Made by a program: the position numbers and the translations under genes
The notes under the pieces: generated by a model
Databases searched by the model: none
What the model was told of the DNA's origin: nothing
Seen by the model: the letters and a program-made list of their open reading frames with translations, nothing else
NCBI GenBank assembly: GCA_945892755.1
Contig: CAMDDO010000028.1
Location: 1 to 36,945, forward strand
DNA: 36,945 nt
Reading direction: 5' to 3'
From: Rhizobium sp. Q54
GTDB taxonomy: Bacteria; Pseudomonadota; Alphaproteobacteria; UBA828
Shown: one piece after another, positions 7,532-15,415 of the stretch
Layout: every line of letters starts with the position of its first letter
Numbering within the stretch: position 1 is the stretch's first letter

Positions 7532-8260
7532 TCAGATCGGTGTTGCGGCTAGCCAAATGGCCTCATATGCGGCGATTTTCCTAACAGACACTTCTACGTC
7601 AGCGCGAATGATTGACGCCGGTGATCGGGCAGCAAAAGCGTTCAGAGACTGAGTAAGGGTCCAGGCGTCGGCGCCATCTACAGCGATCAAACGATCATGC
7701 AGAATACGCGCGGGCGCAAGTTTGGCTTCAAGCGGACGCGATGCACCATGCTGAGCCTTCCATCGCCTCACAGCCGGCTCCAATGTCGCCTTGTGGTCTT
7801 GCTGATCTGCCAACAATCGAAGAAGTACCCGCTCAGGTGCTAGCACGGCAAAATCCATCAGTGCGTTCGCGTCCATGTATGGATCGACAATAAGAACGTC
7901 TTTCTTCGCAGTTTGTAGAACATTACCTATGGCGGCCAAGGCATCGAAGGCATTGCCCGCCGGAATAAAGGCACCCCGCGCTGCAGCTGGCGCGTTCAAC
8001 TCGGCTACCGCCAGCGCCCGGTAGATGATGGCTGCAATCTGGAGGGCCGCAGAGGGACCAAAAATTTCTGATTTCAGTCTATCAATTTCATTTTTCAGCT
8101 GAATAACGTCACCTATCTCACCTGTTGCCAGTACCAGCGCATGAGCCCTGCCTAGCCATTGCAGCGATGGTGCAGGCAATGGTCCAGACATCGAAAAATC
8201 GGGCATCGTCTCAACGAGACGTCCCAATTGCACGTAGAGAGATTCTGGATCAATTTTCAT
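7532..8260 (-). CDS. PLD-like (HKD superfamily) protein with degenerate motif
   Basis: A 242-residue protein. The C-terminal half resembles a phospholipase-D fold: a strand ending VDPYMD (125-130), a strand VLLRLLADQ, then LHDRLIAVDGADAWTLTQSLN from about 187, which has the layout of the HxK(x4)D motif (H188-D-R190, D195) followed by the usual G/S-x-N segment. The Lys of HxK is Arg here and only one HKD motif is present, so activity would need a dimer or may be lost. The N-terminal half is helical (IQLKNEIDRLKSEIFG may be a coiled coil). It lies 47 bp downstream of the DUF6064 gene on the same strand. ATG 8260 is chosen over TTG 8266. Role unknown; PLD-like nucleases occur in restriction and defence loci. 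Confidence 0.6.
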   Translation of the reverse strand: MKIDPESLYVQLGRLVETMPDFSMSGPLPAPSLQWLGRAHALVLATGEIGDVIQLKNEIDRLKSEIFGPSAALQIAAIIYRALAVAELNAPAAARGAFIPAGNAFDALAAIGNVLQTAKKDVLIVDPYMDANALMDFAVLAPERVLLRLLADQQDHKATLEPAVRRWKAQHGASRPLEAKLAPARILHDRLIAVDGADAWTLTQSLNAFAARSPASIIRADVEVSVRKIAAYEAIWLAATPI

Positions 8261-8307
8261 TGCCAACTATTGCATCGAAATTACTTGAAAAGTCACGCGT
8301 CCTCCGT

Positions 8308-8943
8308 TCAACCGCTCGCATTCCTCCACCCCACCAGCCCCGCCGTCGCGATCCCCGCCGCTGGCAGCACCAGGTCCGCGTGGATGTCGAGCGCCCAGGC
8401 GGTCCAGCCGTCGATCAGCGACCAGGCAAGCGGGATGACGAGCAGGTGCAATGGCGTGCGGCCCTCGACAAGCAACAGCACGCCGAGCGTGAAGAGCGTG
8501 GTCGGCACCGGCGCGAGGCCGACCAGCGGCGTGCCCTGCCAGCCGTCGCCAAGCGCCAGGAAGATCACCGGATAGGCGATCAGCCCATAGGCCGCGAGGC
8601 CGAGGCCAGCCCAGCCGCGCGCATCGCTCTGGAAACGGAGCCCGAGCCGGCCGCGCACGCCCCCGGTCCAGGCGAACAACGCAGCCTGCGCGATGAAAAG
8701 GCCGCCATAGACGGGCGCCACGAAATTGATCGGCGCGAAATAGCTCAGGTGCCAAACCGCCCCCACCCATGCCCATAGCGCGGCGAGCCCAAGACCCGCG
8801 ACGCGCCCGCTCCAGGCCTGCGGCCGGAATGCGAAGGCGAGCAGCCCGAACGCCAGCGCAAAGGCCACGAGCACGGCCGGCCAGACCGCGCGGTTGAATT
8901 GCGCGAGGACGGAGAACAGCACCTCGGCGTCATAGGGCAGCAT
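8308..8943 (-). CDS. DUF6064 family integral membrane protein
   Basis: A 211-residue inner-membrane protein with about six hydrophobic helices: AVLVAFALAFGLLAFAF, LGLAALWAWVGAVWHLSYF, VYGGLFIAQAALFAW, a helix around LAAYGLIAYPVIFLAL, TTLFTLGVLLLVEG and LHLLVIPLAWSLIDGWTAW. The landmarks WHLSYFAPINF and VGLAPVPTTLFTLG are the signature of the DUF6064 family, whose function is unknown. It starts with ATG at 8943. The PLD-like gene follows on the same strand. Confidence 0.75.
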   Translation of the reverse strand: MLPYDAEVLFSVLAQFNRAVWPAVLVAFALAFGLLAFAFRPQAWSGRVAGLGLAALWAWVGAVWHLSYFAPINFVAPVYGGLFIAQAALFAWTGGVRGRLGLRFQSDARGWAGLGLAAYGLIAYPVIFLALGDGWQGTPLVGLAPVPTTLFTLGVLLLVEGRTPLHLLVIPLAWSLIDGWTAWALDIHADLVLPAAGIATAGLVGWRNASG

Positions 8944-8986
8944 GCTCGTCCTTCTACAGGATTGCGCGCATGCCGATCACCCCCCG

Positions 8987-9315
8987 CCCTTCCCCCTTAA
9001 GCAGGGCTATCGCATAGGGAGAGGCCGATTGATCTCAACTCGAGTTCCCTCTCCGCCCCTGGGGGCGGAGAGGGCCAGGGTGAGGTGGGGGCTCGTCGAG
9101 GCCCGCCTCGCGCGCGTGTCGCAGCATCCGTTTGGCATCGCTCGCTTCCCTGCACGGGCGCCTCGCGCGCTAAGGGCTTGGCCGGAGCATCGATCCCCAC
9201 CTCTCCCGGCGCGCTTGCGCGCGCCACCCTCTCGGCCCCGCTGGCGGAGAGGGTACGGTGCCGATGTCTCACTCCTCTTGTCGATATGCGATTGCCCTGC
9301 CGTTAAGGGGGAGGG
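8987..9315. repeat. Composite inverted-repeat element (MITE-like)
   Basis: A 329-bp non-coding stretch bounded by imperfect terminal inverted repeats of about 30 bp: CCCTTCCCCCTTAA... at 8987-9016 and its complement at 9285-9315 (TATGCGAT...TTAAGGGGGAGGG). Inside are two inverted copies of a second module. The left one contains a perfect 12-bp hairpin (9047-9074, CCCTCTCCGCCC/GGGCGGAGAGGG) followed by a GGTGAGGTGGGG tail. The right one (about 9194-9253) has the same parts in reverse with one stem mismatch. No reading frame here looks like a gene. It fills the gap between the DUF6064 start and the aldo/keto reductase stop. Confidence 0.7.
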
Positions 9316-9319
9316 TCGC

Positions 9320-10255
9320 CTAAAGGCTTTCCACGTGGGCGATCATGCGTCGGCGCAGCGCTTGATCCGGCATTGGGCCGAGCAATGCCGCCATGTTCTC
9401 GTGCATGTGATCGACGCGCGAGGTCGCAGGAATCACGCAGGTCACCGCCGGATGCGAGAGCGCGAATTTGAGGAACACGGCGGCCCAGCTCGTCGCCCCA
9501 AGCTCCGCCGCCCAGCCCTGCAGAGCATGACCCGCGACGCGCTCGAACAATGCGCCGCGCCGAAACGGCCGGTTGACGATGACCGCGAGCCCCTTCTCGG
9601 CCGCGAGCGGCAGAAGCCGCGCCTCCGCCTCGCGATCGAGCACATTATAGGTGAATTGCACGGCGTCGATCTCCGCGCGCGAGGTCATGATCGCTTCCAT
9701 CTCGTCGTGCCGGCTGCCGTGCGAGGTCGTCATGCCGATATAGCGCACACGGCCCTCGGCCTTGTCCTTGATCAGCGTCTCGAGATGGCCCTCCCAATTG
9801 AGCAAATTGTGCACCTGCATCAAATCGAAACGCTCGACGCCCCAGAGCGCGCGCGCCTCCGCCATTTGCTCGATGCCCGAGCCCTGCAGCAAATGCCAGA
9901 CCTTGGTCGCCGTGAATGCCGGCGGCCGCCCGAGGCGGCCGAGGCAATCGCCGATCACGGCCTGCGAGGAGCCGTACATCGGCGAGGAATCGATCAGCGC
10001 GCCGCCGCCCGCGAAAAACGCACGCAGCACCTCGGCGCGCGCCGCACGCAATGTCTCGTCGTCGCCGACATTGAAGCTGATCCACGAGCCCATGCCGATG
10101 GCGGGGAGGCGCTCGCCGGTCTTGGGGATCGCGCGCGTCAAGATCTCCGCGTCATCGGCCCTGGCGGACGCCGGCTTGAGCGCGGCGGCGAGGCCGGCGG
10201 CGCCAAGCGCGGCCAGCATGGCGCGGCGTGTCAAATCGAATCTGGTGTTCGTCAT
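9320..10255 (-). CDS. Aldo/keto reductase with Tat signal peptide
   Basis: A 311-residue NAD(P)H-dependent oxidoreductase of the aldo/keto reductase family. The N-terminus carries a twin-arginine signal (LTRRAMLAALGAAGLAAAL, ending near ASARA at about residue 33), so the enzyme should be exported folded to the periplasm. The catalytic tetrad is visible: D89 and Y94 in IDSSPMYG, K118 in TATKVW, H149 in MQVHN. The barrel ends with VIPATSRVDHMHENMAA, the usual cofactor-phosphate loop. Export of an NAD(P)H enzyme means that cofactor must be carried bound. Substrate unknown. A 65-bp gap separates it from the ABC-2 gene upstream. Confidence 0.88.
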   Translation of the reverse strand: MTNTRFDLTRRAMLAALGAAGLAAALKPASARADDAEILTRAIPKTGERLPAIGMGSWISFNVGDDETLRAARAEVLRAFFAGGGALIDSSPMYGSSQAVIGDCLGRLGRPPAFTATKVWHLLQGSGIEQMAEARALWGVERFDLMQVHNLLNWEGHLETLIKDKAEGRVRYIGMTTSHGSRHDEMEAIMTSRAEIDAVQFTYNVLDREAEARLLPLAAEKGLAVIVNRPFRRGALFERVAGHALQGWAAELGATSWAAVFLKFALSHPAVTCVIPATSRVDHMHENMAALLGPMPDQALRRRMIAHVESL

Positions 10256-10320
10256 GGCGGCCCCCCGCTTCCTGATGCGCTCCCGCTAACGAGATGGCGC
10301 GCCACGGAGCGGCGGCAAGG

Positions 10321-11127
10321 TCAAGGCTTCAGCTTGTAGCCTGTCCGGAGCATCCAATGGCAGACCAGCCAGAGCGCGGCGCAAAGCCCGAGCGTCACGA
10401 TCACGCCGATCCAGAGATGGCCATCGGCGTGGCCGGTCAGGCCGTAGCGGAAGCCATCGATCAGATAGAAGATCGGATTGATCTGGCAGACGATCTGCAA
10501 CCAGTCGGGCAGACGGTGGATCGAATAAAACGTGCCCGAGAGAAAGGCCAGGGGCGTCACCACGAAATTGGTGATCGCGGCCAGATGGTCGAACTTGTCG
10601 GCGACGATCGCCGCGATGATGCCGACCAGCGCCAAGAGGATCGAGGCGAACACGGCGTTGAAGATCAGCACCACCGGCGCGACCACGTCATAATGCCCAA
10701 TCGGCAACATGATCAGCGCGAGCACGAGGCCGAGCAGAAGGCTTCGCACCAGTCCGCCGCCAACCAGCCCGACCAGCATCTCGTTCGGCGTCAAGGGCGG
10801 CATCAGCAGATCGACGATGTTGCCCTGAATCTTCGCGATCATCAGCGATGACGAGGTATTGGAGAAGGCGTTCTGGATCATCGCCATCATGACCAGGCCG
10901 GGCGCCATGAACATCAGGAACGGCAGCCCGCCGGTCTCGGGCGCGGTCGGGCCGACCGCAACCGCGAAAATGCCCAGAAACAAAAGTGTCGTCGCGGTCG
11001 GCGCGATGATGGTTTGCGTCCAAACCTTCAGGAAGCGGCGCACTTCTTTCTCGAACAGGGTCCAGGTGCCGAGCCAGTTGACGGCGCCAATCTCGCGCGG
11101 CGCGACGGTTGGTGGCAGGTTGGCCAC
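10321..11127 (-). CDS. ABC-2 type transporter permease (ATPase not adjacent)
   Basis: A 268-residue inner-membrane protein with six predicted helices in the ABC-2 exporter layout: an amphipathic N-terminal stretch (LFEKEVRRFLKVW), TM1 (TLLFLGIFAVAV), the MFMAPGLVMMAMI segment, and a last block with the family pattern TPLAFLSGTFYSIHRLPDWLQIVCQINPIFYLIDGFR. It resembles YadH/NodJ-type permeases that export drugs or polysaccharide. Such permeases need a cytoplasmic ATPase, and none is encoded next to it. GTG at 11127 directly follows the mscS TAG (TAGGTG), implying translational coupling. Confidence 0.88.
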   Translation of the reverse strand: MANLPPTVAPREIGAVNWLGTWTLFEKEVRRFLKVWTQTIIAPTATTLLFLGIFAVAVGPTAPETGGLPFLMFMAPGLVMMAMIQNAFSNTSSSLMIAKIQGNIVDLLMPPLTPNEMLVGLVGGGLVRSLLLGLVLALIMLPIGHYDVVAPVVLIFNAVFASILLALVGIIAAIVADKFDHLAAITNFVVTPLAFLSGTFYSIHRLPDWLQIVCQINPIFYLIDGFRYGLTGHADGHLWIGVIVTLGLCAALWLVCHWMLRTGYKLKP

Positions 11128-13398
11128 CTAGGCCGTGCGGCCCGGGGCTCGCCAATCGCGCGCCGGCCCCTTTGGTTCAGCCTCGGTCCTAGGCGCACCG
11201 GTCGCGGGATCGGGCATGAAGACCACGCCCTTGCCCGTGGCGCCGAATTCGATGCCATAGGATTCGAACGCGAATTTAAGCCGGCGATTGAAATTGCGCC
11301 CGACCACCCATTGCTTCGACGGCGTGGTCTTGATGCGCGCGCGAATGACCACGCTGGCATCGGAGAACTTGTCGACGCCCAGAACGTCCATCGGTTCGAG
11401 GATGAGCTTTTCGAACTCCGGCTCGGCGCGCATCTCGTCGACCACCTGGCCCATCACCTCGGCGGCACGATCGGTGTTGGTGTTGTAGGGCACCGCGATG
11501 TCGGCCACGAAGAACGAGAAATCCTTGGTCAGGTTAGTCACCGTGTCGACCGCGCTATAAGGGATGGTGTGCACGCTGCCATCGAGACCACGCACGCGCA
11601 GCGTTCGAATGGTGATGCCCTCGACCACGCCAGTCTTGCCGGCGACCGTCACGACATCGCCCACCGCTAGGCTGTCTTCCAACAAAATGAACACGCCGGT
11701 GATGACGTCTTTCACCAAGGTCTGCGCACCGAAGCCGATGGCAAGACCGACCACGCCGACACCGGCCAGGATCGGCGCGATGTCGATGCCGACTTCGCCC
11801 AGGATCATCAGCGTCGCGACCACGCCGACCACGACGCGGAGCGCATTCCGTGCCAGCGGCAGCAGTGTGCGCGCGCGCTGGCGCTGATCGGCCTCGCGGC
11901 CTTCGCGCTCGAGCTTCAGAAGATGGCGGTCGATCAGCGTGCTGATCAGTTCCCAAACCACGAGGGCGATGGCCACGATGGCGACGATCGCGGCAATGCG
12001 GCCGAAGATTAACGCGCCGAGGTCGGTCGCGAGCCAGGTCAGCACATCGACGTGCCAAGCCTCGAGAATCAGCGCGCCGGCGGCGAGCACGACGATGACC
12101 TGTAACGCGTTCCTGATCGAGGGCAGATAGCGGTTGAGGCGGCGATCGAGCCCGGGGTCGCGCGCGCGCGTCTCGTCCTTGAGCTGCACGCCCGCGCGCC
12201 ACAGCTTGGGGATGCCGGCAAGCGCGAAGCCGACCACCCAGATGATCGCGAAACTCGCGGCCGAGGCCTTCAGGAAAAACAGGAACCCATTGACGCCGGC
12301 GATCGCGGCAACCAAGCCGCCGGCCAAGGCATAGCCGATCGCCATGACGTGCCAAACCTCGGCGAGCCGGCGGCCGAGCAGCGCGATCAACGTGCTCTTG
12401 CGGTTGCCGGCGGCACGTTGCAGCCACGCCGATACTTCGGGGCGCATGCGCAACACCAAGACCGCCACGATCGCGATCACGACGATGCCAAGCACTTTGG
12501 TGAGCGCGCTATAACCGGTCACCGGGAGGCCGAGCAACAGCACGCCCTGGCAGAAGAAATAGCCATAGACCGCGAGCGAGACGAGCCTGCTCCACCATTT
12601 GGCGCAGAACTTCGCGATCTCGTCCCTGAAGCCGCTGACGCGTAAATTTGGCGTCCAAGGCGCCAGGCCCTGATAGCCGACCACCTTGACGATACTCGCG
12701 ATCAGATGTGCGTTGATCGCGGTCAGCGCGATCAGCCGCGTCACCTCGCTCGCGTCGAGCAGCGCGAGCAAGCCATAGCCCGCGCCGACGAAGCAGAGCG
12801 CCGGCATCAGCCTGAGCAGATTGTAGGTGAGCAGAAGCGGCGGGCGCAGATAGGCGCGCGGCCGCGGTCGCTGCTCGAGCATGCGGCGCGGCTTGCGCAA
12901 GGCAAAGAAGCCGATCTGGCTCGCGATGACTCCGCCGCCAATCACCGCGGCAAGCCGCCAGAGAAAGGAATACCAAACATCCCGCCGCACCGGGTTGGTC
13001 CATTCACGCCCGAGCCACGTCACCGCGTCGGGCAGCGCCGCGATGCCACGGCCAAGCTCCACGACATGGGTGGCAAGGCGGCCCAGCGTATCGGACATGC
13101 GCTTGATCGCGGAGGCGCCTTGGCTCGCCGGCTTGGTCGGTCTCATCGCCGGCGCCGAGGCCTGTTCGGCCGCCATCAATATTTTGAGTTCGCCGATCAA
13201 CCGCTCGCGCGATGCCGGGTCCTCGAGGGTTTGGACGAGCTTCGCGATCTCCGCATCGCTGGCCGGCGTCGCGGTTTGCGCCAACGCTGGGCGCGCGATC
13301 GTCACGGCCAGGCAAAGACTGGCCAAGACCAGCACGGCGAGCAGACCGCGCCATGGTCGGCCGCGCCCTGCCTCCGCCCCTTGTTGATCGCGAATCAT
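11128..13398 (-). CDS. Large MscS-family mechanosensitive ion channel
   Basis: A 756-residue channel of the long MscS class (YbiO-like). It has an N-terminal signal (to about ALA-Q, residue 40), a periplasmic helical segment, about ten transmembrane helices between residues 145 and 540, then the MscS core. The pore helix is rich in Gly and Ala (PILAGVGVVGLAIGFGAQ, about 542-559), followed by the beta domain (LEDSLAVGDVVTVAGKTG, about 573-590) and a C-terminal alpha/beta cage. Such channels open on osmotic downshock to release solutes. Cage residues end near 735; a short polar tail follows. The gene is divergent from the arsC-like gene, 99 bp away. Confidence 0.92.
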   Translation of the reverse strand: MIRDQQGAEAGRGRPWRGLLAVLVLASLCLAVTIARPALAQTATPASDAEIAKLVQTLEDPASRERLIGELKILMAAEQASAPAMRPTKPASQGASAIKRMSDTLGRLATHVVELGRGIAALPDAVTWLGREWTNPVRRDVWYSFLWRLAAVIGGGVIASQIGFFALRKPRRMLEQRPRPRAYLRPPLLLTYNLLRLMPALCFVGAGYGLLALLDASEVTRLIALTAINAHLIASIVKVVGYQGLAPWTPNLRVSGFRDEIAKFCAKWWSRLVSLAVYGYFFCQGVLLLGLPVTGYSALTKVLGIVVIAIVAVLVLRMRPEVSAWLQRAAGNRKSTLIALLGRRLAEVWHVMAIGYALAGGLVAAIAGVNGFLFFLKASAASFAIIWVVGFALAGIPKLWRAGVQLKDETRARDPGLDRRLNRYLPSIRNALQVIVVLAAGALILEAWHVDVLTWLATDLGALIFGRIAAIVAIVAIALVVWELISTLIDRHLLKLEREGREADQRQRARTLLPLARNALRVVVGVVATLMILGEVGIDIAPILAGVGVVGLAIGFGAQTLVKDVITGVFILLEDSLAVGDVVTVAGKTGVVEGITIRTLRVRGLDGSVHTIPYSAVDTVTNLTKDFSFFVADIAVPYNTNTDRAAEVMGQVVDEMRAEPEFEKLILEPMDVLGVDKFSDASVVIRARIKTTPSKQWVVGRNFNRRLKFAFESYGIEFGATGKGVVFMPDPATGAPRTEAEPKGPARDWRAPGRTA

Positions 13399-13497
13399 GC
13401 GTGCTCGATCAGTCCGCCAATGTTGGGCCCGCCCGCTTTACAGCCCCAGAGGCGGGTGCCACAGTTGGGTCGTGGAGCCTGCCGCCAGGAGTGCCGG

Positions 13498-13854
13498 ATG
13501 AGCCCGGAGTCGGTCATCATCTATCATAACCCGCGTTGTGGAAAGTCGCGGTTAACGCTCCAGATCCTGCGTGAGCGCGGCATTGAGCCAAGAATCGTCG
13601 AATATCTTAAGACTCCGCCGAGCGCCAAACTGCTTGCCGAGCTGCTCGCCAAGCTCGGCCTTGAGCCGCGTGCGTTGATCCGCAGAAGCGAGCCCGAATA
13701 CAAAGCCGCCGGGCTCGACGATCCATCGCTCAGCACCGCCAAACTGATCGCCGCCATGGTCGCGCACCCGATCCTGATCGAACGGCCGATCGTGGTGAAG
13801 GGCAACAAGGCCGCGCTTGGCCGCCCGCCCGACGCCGTGCTGAAGATCCTCTGA
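13498..13854 (+). CDS. arsC: ArsC-family (glutaredoxin-type) arsenate reductase-like protein
   Basis: A 118-residue thioredoxin-fold protein. The N-terminus YHNPRCGKSR places the catalytic Cys at C14, followed by Arg-rich segments and IERPIVVKGNKAALGRPP near the end, the pattern of the ArsC/Spx/YffB family. The glutaredoxin-linked ArsC reduces arsenate to arsenite. No arsB, acr3 or arsR is visible, so a housekeeping thiol role is possible. The ATG at 13498 is chosen because the family start follows it at once, even though the frame is open far upstream. Its stop lies 2 bp before the start of the deacetylase-like gene, so they are cotranscribed. Confidence 0.88.
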   Translation: MSPESVIIYHNPRCGKSRLTLQILRERGIEPRIVEYLKTPPSAKLLAELLAKLGLEPRALIRRSEPEYKAAGLDDPSLSTAKLIAAMVAHPILIERPIVVKGNKAALGRPPDAVLKIL

Positions 13855-13856
13855 CG

Positions 13857-14801
13857 ATGAAGCTGCCGTCCCTTATCTTTCACCCCGATTACACCTATCC
13901 CCTGCCCGCCGGGCATCGCTTCCCCATGGGCAAGTTCGGCCGTATCAGGGAGGTGTTGATCGAGGATGGCGTCGCGCCAGCGAGCGCCTTCATCGCGCCC
14001 GAGCCGATCAGCCGCGACCGGCTCGAAGCCGCGCACACGCCCGCCTATGTCGAGGCTATCATGACGCTGTCATTATCGCGCGCGGCCGAACGACGCCTCG
14101 GCTTGCCATTGTCGGAGGCGCTGGTGCGTCGCGCCCGCGCGGCGACCGGCGGCACGCTGTTGACCGCGCGCCTTGCGCTCGAACATGGCCTCGCCTGCAA
14201 CATGGCGGGCGGCAGCCACCATGCGCACCCCGATCACGGCGCGGGCTTTTGCGTGTTCAACGATGTCGCGGTCGCGATCCGCGCGTTGCAAAGCGAACAG
14301 CGCGTCGGGCGCGTGCTGGTCTTCGATCTCGACGTGCACCAGGGTGACGGCACCGCGGCCTTTTTCACCGATGATCCGAACGTATTCACCTGCTCGATCC
14401 ATTGCGAAGCGAACTATCCGCACCAGAAGGCGGTCAGCGACCTCGACCTCGGCCTACCGCCCGGCACGGATGACGACGCCTATCTCGCGCTCGTCCACGA
14501 CACCTTCGGCGCTCTGCTCGATCGCGTGCGGCCCGATCTTGTGTTCTACAATGCGGGCGTCGATCCGCATCTCGATGATTCGCTCGGCCAGCTCGCCTTG
14601 AGCGATGAAGGCCTGATGGCGCGCGACCGCCATGTGGTCGGCACCTGCATGAAGTCGGGCGTGCCGCTCGCCTGCGTGGTCGGCGGCGGCTACGGCCCCG
14701 ATCTCGACACGCTGGCTAGGCGCCATTCAACCGTGCATCGTGCCGCAATCGCGCTCGGGGCCGGCCACGAATACCGACCGCTTGCGCCCGCGGCCGCTTG
14801 A
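13857..14801 (+). CDS. Histone deacetylase-family zinc amidohydrolase
   Basis: A 314-residue enzyme of the HDAC/AcuC/acetylpolyamine amidohydrolase superfamily, closest in layout to short class-IV-like bacterial members. Catalytic His pair H121-H122 lies in GGSHHAHPDHGAG. Zinc ligands are D159 and H161 (VFDLDVHQGDG) and D236 (AGVDPHLDD). The family's usual C-terminal Gly-rich block is GGGYGPDLDTL. It should remove acyl groups from a small amide, polyamine or protein lysine in the cytoplasm. The gene lies 2 bp after arsC and 19 bp before the cupin gene, suggesting one transcript. Confidence 0.92.
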   Translation: MKLPSLIFHPDYTYPLPAGHRFPMGKFGRIREVLIEDGVAPASAFIAPEPISRDRLEAAHTPAYVEAIMTLSLSRAAERRLGLPLSEALVRRARAATGGTLLTARLALEHGLACNMAGGSHHAHPDHGAGFCVFNDVAVAIRALQSEQRVGRVLVFDLDVHQGDGTAAFFTDDPNVFTCSIHCEANYPHQKAVSDLDLGLPPGTDDDAYLALVHDTFGALLDRVRPDLVFYNAGVDPHLDDSLGQLALSDEGLMARDRHVVGTCMKSGVPLACVVGGGYGPDLDTLARRHSTVHRAAIALGAGHEYRPLAPAAA

Positions 14802-14820
14802 GGGCGAAGGAGACCTACTA

Positions 14821-15357
14821 ATGTCACACGCCGCCGCCGTGCATGGCCGCTCCGACGAGCGCGTGCCCTACCAGCGACCCTTTCCGCCGGACGTGCTGGT
14901 GGAAGTCGTCATTCCTAACGCGGCAAGCGGCGACGAGCGGCTCTGGGTGCCGCAGGCGCCGAGTGTTTGGATCAGACCGCTCCTGTTCAATGTTTCGGCC
15001 GGCTACTGGATGGTGATTCTGCGCGTTCGCCGCGCGGGCGTGCTGACCCGCCACCGCCATCCCGGCCCCGTCCATGGCTTCGTGCTCAAGGGGCGCTGGC
15101 GCTACCTCGAACATGATTGGGTCGCGGAAGAAGGCTCCTATGTGTTCGAGCCGCCTGGCGAGACGCACACCTTGATCGTGCCCGACGATGTGACCGAGAT
15201 GATGACGTTCTTCCAGGTCAATGGCGCGATGATCTATGTCGATCCGCAAGGCCGAGAAATCGGCTATGAGGATGTGCATTCGAAGATTGAACTCGCGCGC
15301 CAACACTTCGTCGCGATTGGCCTCGGCGCCGACTACGTCAAACAATTCATTCGCTGA
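14821..15357 (+). CDS. Cupin dioxygenase, 2,4'-dihydroxyacetophenone dioxygenase family
   Basis: A 178-residue single-domain cupin. The sequence VPQAPSVWIRPLLFNVSAGYW, followed by VLTRHRHPGPVHGFVLKGRW, YVFEPPGETHTL and VNGAMIYVD, is what I know from 2,4'-dihydroxyacetophenone dioxygenase, which cleaves a C-C bond beside an aromatic ring to give 4-hydroxybenzoate and formate. Metal candidates are H78, H80, E97 and H116. The ATG at 14821 has AAGGAG eight to thirteen bases upstream. The last codons (VKQFIR then stop) and the sequence after them are duplicated at 16163, see the repeat entries. The true substrate may differ. Confidence 0.8.
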   Translation: MSHAAAVHGRSDERVPYQRPFPPDVLVEVVIPNAASGDERLWVPQAPSVWIRPLLFNVSAGYWMVILRVRRAGVLTRHRHPGPVHGFVLKGRWRYLEHDWVAEEGSYVFEPPGETHTLIVPDDVTEMMTFFQVNGAMIYVDPQGREIGYEDVHSKIELARQHFVAIGLGADYVKQFIR

Positions 15358-15409
15358 AGCAGACGCCATGCCGGCTGAGACCAACGAGATCGCCGCTCTG
15401 AGAGCGTGA
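15337..15409 (+). repeat. Left copy of duplicated cupin-end / NTF2-start junction
   Basis: Holds the last codons of the cupin (VKQFIR-stop, 15337-15357), then ATG at 15368 opening a broken 13-codon frame, MPAETNEIAALRA-stop. This matches the start of the NTF2-like gene at 16195 (MPADANEIAAITR). It is a decayed gene start, not a peptide gene. Confidence 0.75.
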
Positions 15410-15415
15410 AGCACG

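Noticed and set aside
8942-10339. 465-codon plus-strand open frame
   Set aside because: Antisense shadow of the aldo/keto reductase and the inverted repeat; no recognisable protein features, typical of GC-rich DNA.
14821-15357. Cupin as a simple anti-sigma ChrR or acetylacetone dioxygenase
   Set aside because: The long VPQAPSVWIRPLLFNVSAGYW and YVFEPPGETHTL blocks fit the dihydroxyacetophenone dioxygenase family better.
15368-15409. 13-codon frame as a possible leader peptide
   Set aside because: Explained better as a decayed copy of the NTF2-like gene start.
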